Assembly: GCA_021397845.1 (NCBI GenBank)
Contig: CM038047.1
Coordinates: 127,082,112-127,146,111 of the forward strand
Source of the DNA: Areca catechu
Taxonomy: Eukaryota > Streptophyta > Magnoliopsida > Arecales > Arecaceae
DNA: 64,000 nucleotides
Direction: 5' to 3'
This document shows positions 44,369 through 55,332 of this stretch, one piece after another (position 1 is the first letter of the stretch; every line of letters starts with the position of its first letter). The notes beneath the pieces are model-generated. The model was given only the letters and a program-made list of their open reading frames with translations. It was not told the origin of the DNA and searched no databases. Made by a program: the position numbers and the translations under genes.

Positions 44369-46009
44369 TGATGGGGACATTAGGATCAACTCTAGCTCAC
44401 TACGGGTCCTTGAATTTTGAGTCCTTTAACCATTTTTCAAATTTTATCTTTGAGTCCAATAATCTGGCTATGTTAGACCTTTGAGTCCTGTAAGTAGGGA
44501 TGGAGTCATCTAAGTCATTTGAAGTCCTGCAACAAGGGTTTTATCAAGTAAGCAAAATGCAACCCTTTTGTGTCATATAACTTGGGTTTTACCCAATTAA
44601 GCCCGATTATGCCCATTGAGTCCTATATTTAGGCCTTGAGTTTTATTTTTCAGGCCTTGTTACCCTCAAGTCTTGTATTTAGAGTTGACTGATATCATTT
44701 GAGTTTTTTTGAGTCAAGTTTTGGGTTATGTTCACCTTAATTGAGCTTAGTTAGTCAAGTCAGCTCATGTTGAGCCATTTACCATTTTGGGTCTTGTAAT
44801 CATGTCCAGTTGTATTGAGTCTATATTGAGTCAAGCCTAGTTAGAGAAGACTCAAGAATGTGAAGGATGCCACCCAGTGTACCACCTCAACAGCCATGTG
44901 GAGTCCCAGTCACATCCTAGATTTTGCCACCTAGGATTACTTGGAGGATCATGAAGTCAACCTATGCATGAGGAGTTGATGTCCACATTCCAGCACACCC
45001 CTTCCATGCCCCAAGCACACCAACTCTACATGCCAGCATGACAAGAAGGAAAGTCAAAATAGATAAACATGAATCCCATGATTCATGCCAGCTTGCTTAG
45101 GAAAGAAGTGGTCCACCCCAAGCCAAGAGAAGAAAGAAGTTGGCGCCCCTTCGTCGCCCCCTTTGGCCTCCCACTACCTACCTTGTTTGGAGGGATTTTG
45201 TATGGCATGAGAGTATTTTTTTCCATGTATTTAGCCCCACACTTTAGGAAGAAAGTGGGCGCCCCTTATTTTATTTGTTTTCTTTTGCTTGGGCCCTAAG
45301 TCTCATGACTCCATATAATGGACCCCTTGTATGAAAATTTGATCATCTTATTCATGAAACAAAAGTCTTCTTGAGAGTTATTTGCTTTTTGTCCTCCGTA
45401 AAGAGTGGTTGTGAGACACAAATCTGCCTTTGCTCTTTGAGCATCGAGGCATGTGAGGCGCTATTTATCAAACGCTAGCCACCCTGCTTCTTCCACCTTG
45501 GATGCCAATAATCAAGCTTCACCTTGGCCTCCCCTGCTACTCTCTCCCTTCCTTTCTTTTTTTAGTGATTTATACCTTTTCTTTTTTGTTTTCTAATCCT
45601 CCTTTGGTGTTTTGTAGGTCCCTCAGAGTTCATGAATTTAGGATTCCTTTCGACTGGCTTTCGGGTAAGCGGATAGAAAGCCGTGGATCTGCGGGGTCTT
45701 TGGCTTGATCCTCCATGGCACATCCGGGAGCGTAGAGCGACCCCTTCATGGATTCATCTTCAAATCACTGCCAGGTACACCCCGTTGACTCACAAGTCAT
45801 TGTATTATAGGAGACCTAGCCCTACCGCGGCTTCTTAGCCTTGGCGATCCTATTTCTTTCACTTTAGGGTCTATTTTTGCGTGCATGATCTTCTAGATTT
45901 TCTATAAGATCCCTTACTTAGAACTTTGGCTGTAACATTGGGATAAATAATCTCAACTCACCCCTAAATAACAAAAAAATAGTTTGCATGCAAAAGTAGT
46001 CCCGCATCA
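44369..46009 (+). repeat. Gypsy LTR E
   Basis: Starts TGATGGGGACATT (other family members start TGGTGGGGACACC) and ends CCCGCATCA, 1641 bp. It is preceded by a polypurine tract and a chromodomain end and followed by a primer-binding site, so it serves as 3' LTR of one unit and 5' LTR of another. A TATA-like CCATATAATGG is at 45311-45321. The open frames at 45069-45299 and 45502-45708 lie within it and are not credible genes. Confidence 0.78.
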
Positions 46010-46010
46010 T

Positions 46011-46024
46011 TTGGTATTAGAGCC
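46011..46024 (+). promoter_or_regulatory. Primer-binding site downstream of LTR E
   Basis: TTGGTATTAGAGCC, one change (C to T) from the initiator tRNA-Met site TGGTATCAGAGC. It fixes plus-strand orientation and the LTR right edge. Confidence 0.8.
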
Positions 46025-47079
46025 TCTTTTAGGGCTTAGTTTCTCTTTAAGTACTCAGATCGGGTGCTTCACCATGGCCGTTCGGTTATAGGAGAAAAGT
46101 AGGGCTGCAAGAACCTCTCCTGCCATTTGATGAGATCTCCTATGGCGTGTAGGGGTACTGCTGTAATTGACCATTGAAGAAGAAATTAAAGAGATAGATA
46201 TTTTTTTTCTACATCACGTTCATCCCAGTATATGGTTTGTTCATTTAATAGTTTCTACATCTATATAGATCAGAAAATCTTGATTCTTATTTTTTTAGAT
46301 TCCTCCTATTTGACACTATTTATCAAAATTTTTTCTAATTTATTTCAGTCTATATAATTTTTGCAAACTTGTTTACTGCCTAAGAATAGTTCTGCCCTAA
46401 AATTTTAGCAAGTATAATTTCAGCATGTTTGGGGTTCTTTCTGCATAATCTTTGCATATTTAGTTTTTCTACATATTTCCTGCATATTAGGTAATTTCTT
46501 GCATATTATATTTTTGCAAAAAAGAAATAAAAAAAAGAAGAGAAACTTTAGAGACATTGCATCATTAGGGTTTCATTTGCTTGCCATCATTTGCATAAAT
46601 CACTCTAAGGGCACTTTCAATATGTCAGATGGGGGGACGAGTTGATTACCTCTCCTTAGCCCAAAACAACAATCTTAGCATTCAAACCAAAACCTGATTT
46701 AAAATCAATCAGACCTAATTTGCTTTGCTCTAGTAAGCTAGGGACACCAACAGGTCGTGTCCAACATTTGTGGTAAGACTAGTGCACCCAATAACTCTCC
46801 TATTACTAGAAGCTGGTGTCTAGGCTTGGGGTATAGAGACAAATGCCCTAAGTGGATTAGTGGTTTCTTAATTGGGTCTTTACAAAAGGAAGGGGACCTT
46901 CCACCATCCCATCTCTTACCTAGCCAGTGGAAGTACTAGGGGTTGTATTGTGTGTAAGTTGAGTCGACCCATTCTGTTTGGGCTCTAGGTCTAGGAGATT
47001 GTAGTCGATTTGTCCTTGTGTCTTGCATGTGCACTAGGTCAGGAGTTTCATATCATCCATCGCACCCACAGTTGGTTGA
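46025..47079 (+). other. 5' leader of gypsy E
   Basis: Non-coding, and alignable by eye with the leader of gypsy F (56630-57180), e.g. the 'gggtgcttcac...ggttataggag' and 'gagatctcctatggcgtgt' blocks. It also matches, in inverse orientation, the leaders of A and C ('tcagatggggggacgag' near 46624 against 36718 inverted). No genes seen. Confidence 0.55.
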
Positions 47080-48893
47080 ACCCATGGATAATTCTAATCT
47101 TGAAGCCCAAATAAAAGTGCTCAATGAATAGATGGCCCAATTATTCACCTAAAAGAACCATAGGTTTGACTGAGTAGGAGACTGGATAGGAACCCTAGAG
47201 AGAACCCGTAAGTCCCAAATTAGATCCAAACTTGAGCCACCTTTGCACACACCTCCCAACCCTAGGAGAACCCAATACCTTGACCTATACTTCGAGCCCA
47301 ACTCTAGGAGAGCTCCACACCCTGTACCAATCTTGGATCTTAGTATAGAGAAAACCAATTATAGATTCACAGAAGCACCTAAGTTTGGTGGTGATCTTGA
47401 GTTTGAGGATTATCTTAATTGGTAAAGGAATATGGACCCGTATTTTGAAAAAAATATAGGTTTTTTATTCTGAAAGAGATCAGTTCAAGTTTGCTAAAGC
47501 TAAGTTAGTTTGCTAGGCTAAGGTAGACTGGGATAGTTTGAAAGAATGGCTAGACTAGAAGTAGAAGCACCCATAACTACTTGGAGGGCCATGAAAAGCA
47601 AACTTAGAGAAAAGTACCTTTCCAGGTCCTGTGAACCAAGAACCTGTGAACCTGCCACTATGCACCTAGATCCAATATATCCATATCCCATAGGTTTGAG
47701 CCCCTGTCCTATGAGCCTAAGGAACCCATAATCCTTAGGTATTAGCCAAGCACCAGTCAAGTTTTCCCTCATCAACCTGAACCCCATAGGATCAGTACCC
47801 CTAGATATGATCCTAGTATTAGTCCACCACCCCTTAGTTGACCCACCCCTACCACCCTTGAGTGCAATCCAAATATTAGTCAGGTACCCCTTAGTCGACC
47901 TGAGCCTATTAGTATGAGTGCCCCTAACCCAAGACCAGGCCCTAGCCATGCCAGCCCAAGCCGACTCGAGCCCAATATCCCACTAGTTCCCATGAATGAT
48001 AGGAGTGAGGACCCTGAAGTTGAAATTGATTGCACCGATATTCAAGACATAGGGTACCCCAGGTTGAGGAGCTAGAGAAGAATAAGTGCTAGCCACTAGA
48101 GGTTCACATAAGTCCAAACATTATGTGCTTTAGATGCCACAAACTGAGATACTATGCTATCCAATGTCCAACCAAAGCCTCATATATAGGAGAGTTAGAA
48201 GAGGATGAGTTTGAATCCATTACTGAGCCTAAAGAAGAGGTGTATGAGGCTGATCCAACTCTGGTAGAAAAGTATGAAGTTGGTGAACCCACTGAGGACC
48301 TAATCGAGATAGATCCTCAACCCACTAAAGTATGTGGAGAAGAAGTGACAAATCCAAGATCAAACATAGTGGATGAAAGTGAGGGTTCATAAGAGTTGTC
48401 CATAGAGGAGGTCTAAAAACAAGTCCCTAAGGAACAACCCCAAGAAGTAGACATTATTTTAGAAGAGTCTCGAGATAAACTTTCCAAAGACCTTCCTGAT
48501 GACCTTCCACCATTAATGGATTCTTAGCCTACTCTAGAACTAGTGCCTGTAGACCCCTCAAGTGCCAAACATATGGTTAGGACAAACACCCGATTAATTT
48601 TTCTTAAGCATAGGAGCCTATTGAACCATGTCTACCTTAAGGACTTCCATGCTACAATCCATGTTCTAAAGTTCTGGAGAGGATATTTATTGCCCCTAGA
48701 AAACTTACTATACCCATGCCATAAGATTTTTAGGTTTTATGATTCCCAGAAAATTTTAAGCTTGAAACCTGAAAGGTGGATTAAATTTTGGATCTACACT
48801 TTAACATAGGGGACGAAGTATGGAGGATGAAGTGCTACCTGATTTTAAGTCTGAAAGATACATAGGCCTAATCCCACTGTTCACATATGCATA
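47080..48893 (+). pseudogene. Gag with acidic linker, gypsy E, heavily decayed
   Basis: Pieces of gag can be followed: a start near MDNSNLEAQIKVLNE (47083), a capsid-like segment with YRFTEAPKFGGDLEFEDYLNW (in two parts: TEAPKFGGDL and EFEDYLNW, 47360-47424), and WRAMKSKLREKYLSRS (47583-47630). A zinc knuckle at 48123-48165 (CFRCHKLRYYAIQC) has its His replaced by Tyr. An acidic linker (48180-48540) ends in the PTLELVPVDPP motif shared with gypsy A. Many stops. After about 48745 a segment occurs that is shared with 1206-1366. It joins SIRE-like copia sequence at about 48893. Confidence 0.68.
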
Positions 48894-48902
48894 GATCTCT
48901 GA

Positions 48903-49880
48903 ATGGAACCTAATGAGTCTATCACTGACATGTACACTAGATTTACAAATATTGTAAATGGAATGAGAAGTCTAGGAAAAGTAATGTCTAATGCTGATCT
49001 TGTGAATAAAATCCTCAGGTCACTTCCAACATCATGGGATCCGAAGGTTACCACCATCCAAGAAGCAAAGGACATTGACAAGCTACCATTAGAGCAGTTG
49101 GTTGGATCGCTCATGACTTATGAGCTGAATTTGAAGCAAAAGTCAATGGACATGGACAAGAAGAAAAAGGGGATTGCATTTAAGTCAAATATACAAGAAG
49201 AATCATCAATAGATGAGTCCAAAGAAGAAGAAGAAGATGAAGGTGAAGAAGCTTTCCTTGCTAGAAAATTTAGAAGATTCATGACGAGGAGGAAGTTTCC
49301 TTACAAGAAAAAAATTCAATTCAATAAAGAAAAGGGAAAAGAAAAAGAGACAGAAAAGGAAAAAGAAAAGGAGAAGGAATTACCTACATGCTTCGAGTGC
49401 AAGAATCCAGGTCACTACAAATTTGACTGCCCGCTCCTAAAGAAGTCAAGGAAGAAGTTAAGGAAGAAAGCAATGATGGCCACCTAGAGTGATAGTGAGG
49501 ACTCTAGTTCTGAAGAAGAGCAAACAAAAATTGTAAATCTTTGTCTAAAGGCACATCAAGAGCAAGATAAGGTAAATTCCGATACCGAAGTAGATTATGC
49601 TTTTGATGAGTTAAAAAATGCTTTTGATGAACTTATGCATGATTACAAATTAGTTTTATCTGAAAATAAAAGATTGAAAAAGCATGCAAACAATTTTTCT
49701 CATGAAAACAATTCCTTATTGAATGAAGTTAGTGATTTGAAAACTAAACTAGACATTTTAGAAAAGAGAAACAATGCTTTGATAATGGAAAATAAAGTTT
49801 TAAAAAGACCCAAAACTATTATTTCTAATGGTGATCTTTTAAATAAAAATAAGGATTTAGAATTAGAAAATGTAAAGTAG
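48903..49880 (+). pseudogene. SIRE-like gag
   Basis: Starts mid-domain with PNESITDMYTRFTNIVNG, the UBN2 copia gag family, continuing to KILRSLPTSWDPKVT and EQLVGSLMTYEL. An acidic and then Lys/Glu-rich stretch follows. The zinc knuckle is CFECKNPGHYKFDC, intact CX2CX4HX4C. A TAG at 49485-49487 replaces what is usually a Trp codon, and the frame then continues into a coiled coil (49635-49880, ENKRLKKHANN and LKTKLDILEKRNN) before another stop. Gag forms the particle; the coiled coil is a feature of this lineage. Confidence 0.8.
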
Positions 49881-50225
49881 AAAAATAAACTTGATAAAAT
49901 GAAGCCTTTTGTTGAAAAATTTATCTATAGTTCAGAAAAACTAAACCTACTTTTGAATTGCCAAAGAGCCATTTTCAACAAAGCAGGATTAGGTTATAGA
50001 CCCTAAAAATAATAAAAGTACTTTAAAAACTTTTTTGTACCTGCATCATCTAGCATAACATATTTTTCTTGTAAAAAGCAAGGTCATAAAATTTTTCAAT
50101 GTAATTTAAGAAAAAATAATTCTTTTGGAAAAGTTTAGGTTTCCAAAGGAATCATTTTAAGTGCTAACCCTAAATGACCCAAGTTGGCTTGGGTACCTAA
50201 AAATAAAACTTGATTTGTATTACAG

Positions 50226-50582
50226 GTGTGTCTTGCAACCAAGGAGAACAAAAAACTTTGGTGTCTTGATAGTGGTTGCTCAAGGCACATGACGGGAGAT
50301 GTGAAGCAATTCACTTCTCTTGAAGCAATGAATGGAGGGAGTGTGACCATCGGGGATAATGATAAAGGAAAAATCATTGGTATTGGTAAGGTTCACATTA
50401 CTCCTTCTAGTTGTATTAGTAATATACTTTTAGTTAAAGGTTTAAAGCATAATCTTTTAAGTATTAGTCAATCTTGCGATAAAGGTTTTCAAGTTGTTTT
50501 CAAATCATCTTATTGCATGATTGCTAGTCTGGATAAAAATGGAGCACAATTCATTGAAAAAAAGCATGGTAAATTTATTTGA
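50226..50582 (+). pseudogene. SIRE-like protease
   Basis: The retroviral-type aspartic protease carries its active site in CLDSGCSRHMTGD, with the DSG triad intact, followed by VTIGDNDKGKIIGIG and LKHNLLSISQSCDKG. A damaged second zinc knuckle precedes it (CKKQGHKIFQC at about 50077-50103). Protease cuts gag-pol. The frame ends at 50582, and the next domain continues in another frame, so there is a frameshift here. Confidence 0.82.
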
Positions 50583-51852
50583 TAGATTTGGATGATCTAT
50601 CTTTGCTTAATGGAGAATGCCAAGTTGCAATGAATTCTACTAAAGATGAGACTAGTTGACTTTGGCATAGAAGATTAGGGCATGCTAGTATATATGTACT
50701 TTCAAAACTTTGTAAAAAGAATTTAGTTAGAGATTTACCTGAACTTTGTTTTGAAATGTTAGAGTTTGCCAAGCATGTCAATTTAGAAAACAAGTTAAAA
50801 CTTCTTTCAAACCTAAAGGTTTTGTAACTACTAGTAGGCCACTAGAACTACTTCATATGGATCTCTTTGGACCAACTAGAACATCAAATATAGGAGGTAA
50901 GAGATATGGATTAGTTATAGTGGATGATTTTTCGAGATTTACATGGGTTCTCTTTCTAGCACATAAAGATGAATCATTTTCTGTATTTATAAAATTTTAT
51001 TGAAAAGTTTCAAATGAAAAGGGTATTTCAGTTGTTTGCATTCGCAGTGATCATGGAACCAAATTTGAAAATCAGGATTTTGAAAGTTTTTGTAATGAAA
51101 AAGGTATTGAACACAACTTTTTTGCACCTAGGACACCTCAGCAAAATGGGATAATAGAAAGAAAAAATTGTACTTTAGAAGAAATGGCATGCACTATGCT
51201 TTGTAAAAATGATTTACCAAGATATTTTTGGGTTGAAGCCGTTAATACTGCATGTTATATTTTGAATCGAGTTTTAATCCATCCTATTTTGAAGAAAACT
51301 CCTTATGAACTTTGGAATCAAAGAAAACCAACTTTAAAGTATTTTCTAGTTTTTGGCTGTCAATGTTTTATCTTAAACAATGGCAAAGACAATCTTGAAA
51401 AATTTGATGCTATGTCTGATGAAGTTATCTTTTTAGGATACTCTACATCAAGCAGGGCATACAGAGTTTTTAATAAAAGGACCTTAGTTGTAAAGGAGTC
51501 TGTACATGTTGTTTCTGAAGAATCTACTAATAAATCCTCCAGAAAAGAGGATACTTCTGATGCATGTGCAGGTGATGATAAGCTTCAAAAGTTGACACTG
51601 AATGATCAACCCCCTCAGCCAAGTGATGAAGATCAAGATAAAAGTGAGAAATGTGAAAACACTCCAAAGTACCAAGATCTGCCTAAGGAGTGGAGGTATG
51701 CTCATGGACATCATAAGGAATTAATCCTAGGTGATCCATCTAAATGGGTAAGAACTCGAGCTTCAATTAGAAATGAATGTGATTATATAGCTTTTGTTTC
51801 TCAAGTAGAGCCTAAATATTTTGAAGATGCCGAAAAAGACCCTAAATGGTAA
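50583..51852 (+). pseudogene. SIRE-like integrase and start of reverse transcriptase
   Basis: The pre-integrase segment LWHRRLGHAS (about 50657-50690) follows a stop. A further frame change near 50760 leads to the core: LLHMDLFGP with the first catalytic Asp, RSDHGTKFEN with the second, and NGIIERKN with the catalytic Glu. A stop at about 51001-51003 lies between the first and second. 51184-51852 continues with TACYILNRV, the core end (FLGYSTSSRAYRVFN) and a linker ending at DPKW, where reverse transcriptase normally starts. Only scraps of that enzyme follow (to about 52040), with a short direct duplication at 51935-51995. Confidence 0.83.
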
Positions 51853-52104
51853 ATGCCATGCAAGATGAACTAATCAGTTTGATAGAAATAATGTTTGAAC
51901 ATTAATAGAAAGACCATCTAATGTTTCTATTATTGGGTATTTAAGAATAAGTTAGATAGAAATAATGTTTGGGTATTTAAGAATAAGTTAGATGAAGTGG
52001 AATTGTTGTTAGAAATAAAGCTAGGCAAGTGAAAAAACATGAGTGTTTAGAAAAGAGTGATTCTTTTTGTTTTCCCCACATGGGGAGGGTGTGAGGCCAA
52101 TTTT

Positions 52105-52248
52105 CCTTCGCCTTTGGGCATTGAGGGGTGTGAGACCCTATTTCTTCGCTTTTGAACATCGAGGGGTGTGAGACCCTACTCCTTCGCTTTCAAGCATCGA
52201 GGGGTGTGAGACTCTATTCCTTTGCTTTCGAGCATCACGGGGTGTGAG
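52105..52248 (+). repeat. 38-bp minisatellite, left part
   Basis: Four units starting near 52105, 52143, 52181 and 52219. Each is built on CTTCGCTTT(C/T)(G/A)A(A/G)CATC followed by GAGGGGTGTGAGA. Single copies of a similar phrase occur in gypsy LTRs at about 4480 and 45430, so the array probably grew from an LTR R region. It is cut at 52248 by a solo LTR and resumes at 53943. Confidence 0.72.
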
Positions 52249-53937
52249 TGATGCGGAACAAGGGGGTTAGGGCTAGGGATGCTGGGATGTATGCTTATGA
52301 TGCAAGAAATTTCTTTTTTTATGTTTGATGAGTTTTAGATATTTTTTTTAGGGTTTTGATTCCAGATCACAAGCAAAGGGAAGAAATACGAAAGAAGAGT
52401 AATGTAAGCTTACGCTAGCAGTTCAAAGCCCTAAAAGTGAAAACGAGAATAGGACCCCAGGATTAAGAAACCCCGGTAGGACTAGCTCGACATACAATAC
52501 CTACTTAGAGTAGAGAGAAAGCAAACCTCACACTTCTGAAGCGCCCGATGCAGAGATCGCTCAACTCGACGGATGCGGCCTGGTTGCCCGAGCAATCGAA
52601 CCCGTGGAAGCACTGGCTTTGGGTCAGGAGGTCGCGATGGCAAAGCTGACTGTCTTCGATGCCCGCGATGCTAGGGAGGACCTATAGGCAAACAAAAGAA
52701 GGATCAGCAAGATTTGGAGGTGCACGGAAAGGAACTGAGATGGAGTTGAGAAGGGGCTTTGAGCCCGGTGTCCGGCTAGATTCCGAAGTCAACTTTGAAG
52801 ATAACTTAGGGCCTCGCACCTCGAGACATCACGGAGGACAAAGAAATGTGGCCTCACACCACTCGACATCCGGGAGGACGAAGGGCTCGCGATGCCCTGG
52901 GGCGACGGACAGATGGCCTCACACCACTCGACGTCCCTGGGGACGAAGGCAACTTCACTCAAACCTAGTATAGGAGACAATGGTTGTAGGATAGAAAACT
53001 CAATCTCTTTTTCATTAATCATTCAATTCTTCAATCATTCATTAGTTCTACAAGGGAGGGATTGAGTCCTTTAAATAGGCACCCAAGGCCCTTTTGAAAT
53101 TCAAATTACAAGACTCATTGTGGCGCCCAAAAATTTTCCACATCCCATCTCTTTGGCCGACCAAATAATTTTGGAGTTGGGCATGGCATGGGCAAAGGCT
53201 TGGAGAGGGGGATTGGTCCCTTGACTTCCTTCCTTAGCATGCTTATTTTGGGAAGGAGTGGGGCATGGCTTGCTTGGAGGGATGTGTTCCCTTGGGCTCT
53301 TCACGCCATCTTCTAGGATTGATTCTTGGCCGACCAAGGGAGAACTCCATGGGCGTTGCATGGTTGAGGGCTTGAAGAGGGGAGTGTGTCCTTTGACCTT
53401 CCTTCCTTGCAAGATCACTTTGGGAAGAAAGCTTGGGTGGAGGCTTGCTTTGAGGCTAGGTTCCTTCAAGGATCTTCAACGCCCTCTTTTGATGGAACAA
53501 GGCATGATGTGGGGGAGGGAAGAGGGGAATGTTGTCCAAGGCATGTGGAAAGCATGAGGATGCCACTTTGTTTCCCTTCTTGGATGCCCAAGTGGCAGCT
53601 GATGTGGCGCCATGTACGTAGCTGAGGTGGCACCTGAGTTGGCATTATCCCAAGTAGAAGGGGTGGGTTAGCCCACCAGAACTTGATTTGGTGAAGAAAA
53701 CCAGAGTGACTTCAATTGGGCTTGGGCCCAGTCCAAACTCAGACTCGAACAAATATAGGACTCATGACCTATCTTGACCCAAATTGGTCAAGGAACAGGA
53801 CTAAACAAACTTTGACAAGAAATTATAACAATGTTTTGGGCTCAAGGCCTTATTACAGGACTCATAGAAAGGGGGAACCCTAATCTGAGATCCACAAAGG
53901 GTTGAGGAGCCTCTGTCAGATCCTGGTGCCCACATCA
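52249..53937 (-). repeat. Solo gypsy LTR inside the minisatellite
   Basis: TGATGCGGAACAAGG...GTGCCCACATCA, 1689 bp, with target duplication GTGAG at 52244-52248 and 53938-53942. The minus orientation is indicated by similarity to LTR G (58382-58985) and by a TATA-like CTATTTAAAGG on the minus strand near 53070-53080. No internal region. The open frames at 52659-52973 and 53101-53625 lie inside it, and no protein family is recognised. Confidence 0.85.
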
Positions 53938-53942
53938 GTGAG

Positions 53943-54035
53943 GTCCTTTTCCTTTGTTCTTCAGAACATCACGGGGAGTGAGGCACTTTTCCTTTATTCT
54001 TCGGAACATCGTGGGGTTTGAGGCCCTAGTTATCT
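53943..54035 (+). repeat. Minisatellite, right part
   Basis: Two more diverged units of the CTTCGGAACATC...GGGG(T/A)GTGAGG type (about 43-bp spacing), continuing the array left of the solo LTR. Confidence 0.6.
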
Positions 54036-54734
54036 CTTTCTTGACCCTAATCCCAGGAGACTTCTTAGCTCTCCAATGATTCTCCTAGCCTTGTCCCCCA
54101 TCACTTGGACTGTAAATCAAACAAACAAAGGAAAGGATATTCATCAACCAAATAAAGTACATCAAAGAACTCTTGAAGAAGTTTAGGATGAATTCTACAA
54201 AAGAAATTGATGCGGGACGTGGGGATGGATGAAATGTGAGGATGATGATGTTCTTCTAGAGATTAACAATCCATAAGAGCAATGAAATTTAATACAAAAA
54301 TTAATCACAAGGGAGAACAATTTCATTCAAGTTGGAGACAAGTTCATGAAAAATTAAAAACCTGCATGCTAATCACTTCCAAAATGATATGAGATGGATC
54401 TCATGGCAAGGAAACCATTCCTACTAGGTCAAATCTCCTTCAAATGGTCGATCTAAAAAGCCAAGTAGAAGGTTTTCTACCAACAATGATGACTAATTAT
54501 TTGGTGGAAGAAGAAGCTCTCATCACTCAAGGATTGAGGTCTAGAAGTCAAGATTAGCACTCACTACTTTGAGACTTACCTTGGCCTTGATCAATGGTAT
54601 GGAGACCTTCATCCTTGACTTAAGAACCTGAGAGAACCTGCAAATAAACATGGTGATTAGGCATGGAATAAGAATTGGGATTGGAATGGAAACAAGGGAA
54701 GGGAAAGAACAAGAAAGTGGTCGGCAGCCTTGGT
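54036..54734. other. Unassigned stretch with a probable partial gypsy LTR
   Basis: No gene seen. From 54208 the sequence begins TGATGCGGGACGTGG, like the minus-oriented gypsy LTR starts elsewhere in the window (TGATGCGGGA, TGATGCGGAA), and it contains an 'aacctgcaaataaacatgg' phrase like those LTRs. This suggests a broken LTR joined to the Tat fragment at 54735. The part from 54036 to 54207 is unassigned. Confidence 0.35.
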
Positions 54735-55332
54735 GCTTGGACAGGATCTATTTATTGATAGTACTTGCGAAGGTTTTGTACATTCCAAGGCTGGGATAAG
54801 ACTTTTCCCTCCAGGATCTTGAGTCGATATGTTCTCGGATGTATGACTTCTTCAACCTGGTATGGTCCTTCCCAATTAGAGGAGAGCTTGCCCTGCTCTA
54901 TCGATCTAGATACTTCAGTTCTTCGCAGCACCATATCCCCAGCATGGAAAATCTACTCTTTTACTCTAGAGTTGTAATATTTGGTGACTTTTTGTTGATA
55001 TGTCACCATTTTTATTTAGGCTTGGAGCCTGGTGCTCGACAATAGATCCAAGTCAACTCTTTTGCAATCAAAGTTTTTAGGCTCTTCATACTTGTCGATT
55101 CTTAAAGATTGGAGGGAGACATCGATAGGGAGTACTGCTTTGGTACAATATACTATGTTGAACGGAGACTCGTCGATGGCCGTTCTCAGGGTTATCCTAT
55201 ATGCCCAGAGAATGGAGGTCAGCTCTTCTGCCCAAGGTCCTTTGGCAGTGTTTAACCTCATCTTCAGACCATGGAGAATGGTCTGATTCATCACTTCAAC
55301 CTCTCCATTAGATTGCGGATGGGAGACAGAGG
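54735..55332 (-). pseudogene. Tat-type gypsy integrase C-terminal fragment (copy 1)
   Basis: The minus strand reads from the right: a NGEVEVMNQTILHGLKM segment (55300-55250; conserved after the integrase core), ELTSILWAYRITLRTA, and the C-terminal module with MVLRRTEVSRSIEQGKLS then NWEGPYQV and PWNVQNLRKYY. These are typical of the Tat/Athila branch of plant Ty3/gypsy, which lacks a chromodomain. A TAG near 54952-54970 breaks the frame just before GDMVLRR. It is nearly identical to 63464-64000. LTR F cuts it at 55333. Confidence 0.8.

Larger units (their letters stand above)
48894..52040 (+). mobile_element. SIRE-like copia gag-pol fragment, both ends truncated
   Basis: The plus-strand order is gag UBN2 domain, zinc knuckle, long coiled coil, second knuckle, protease, pre-integrase, integrase and the first part of reverse transcriptase. 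The long gag with two knuckles and the DSGCSRHMTG protease motif are typical of the SIRE/Maximus lineage. About the first 100 residues of gag are missing at the join with gypsy E. The right end stops in reverse transcriptase near 52040. There is no adjacent LTR, but a copia LTR fragment of the same orientation lies at 58986-59638 and may be its separated 3' LTR. Confidence 0.8.

Noticed and set aside
52659..53625. Open frames of 79-122 residues in the 52.6-53.6 kb interval
   Set aside because: All are inside the solo LTR 52249-53937 and lack recognisable domains.
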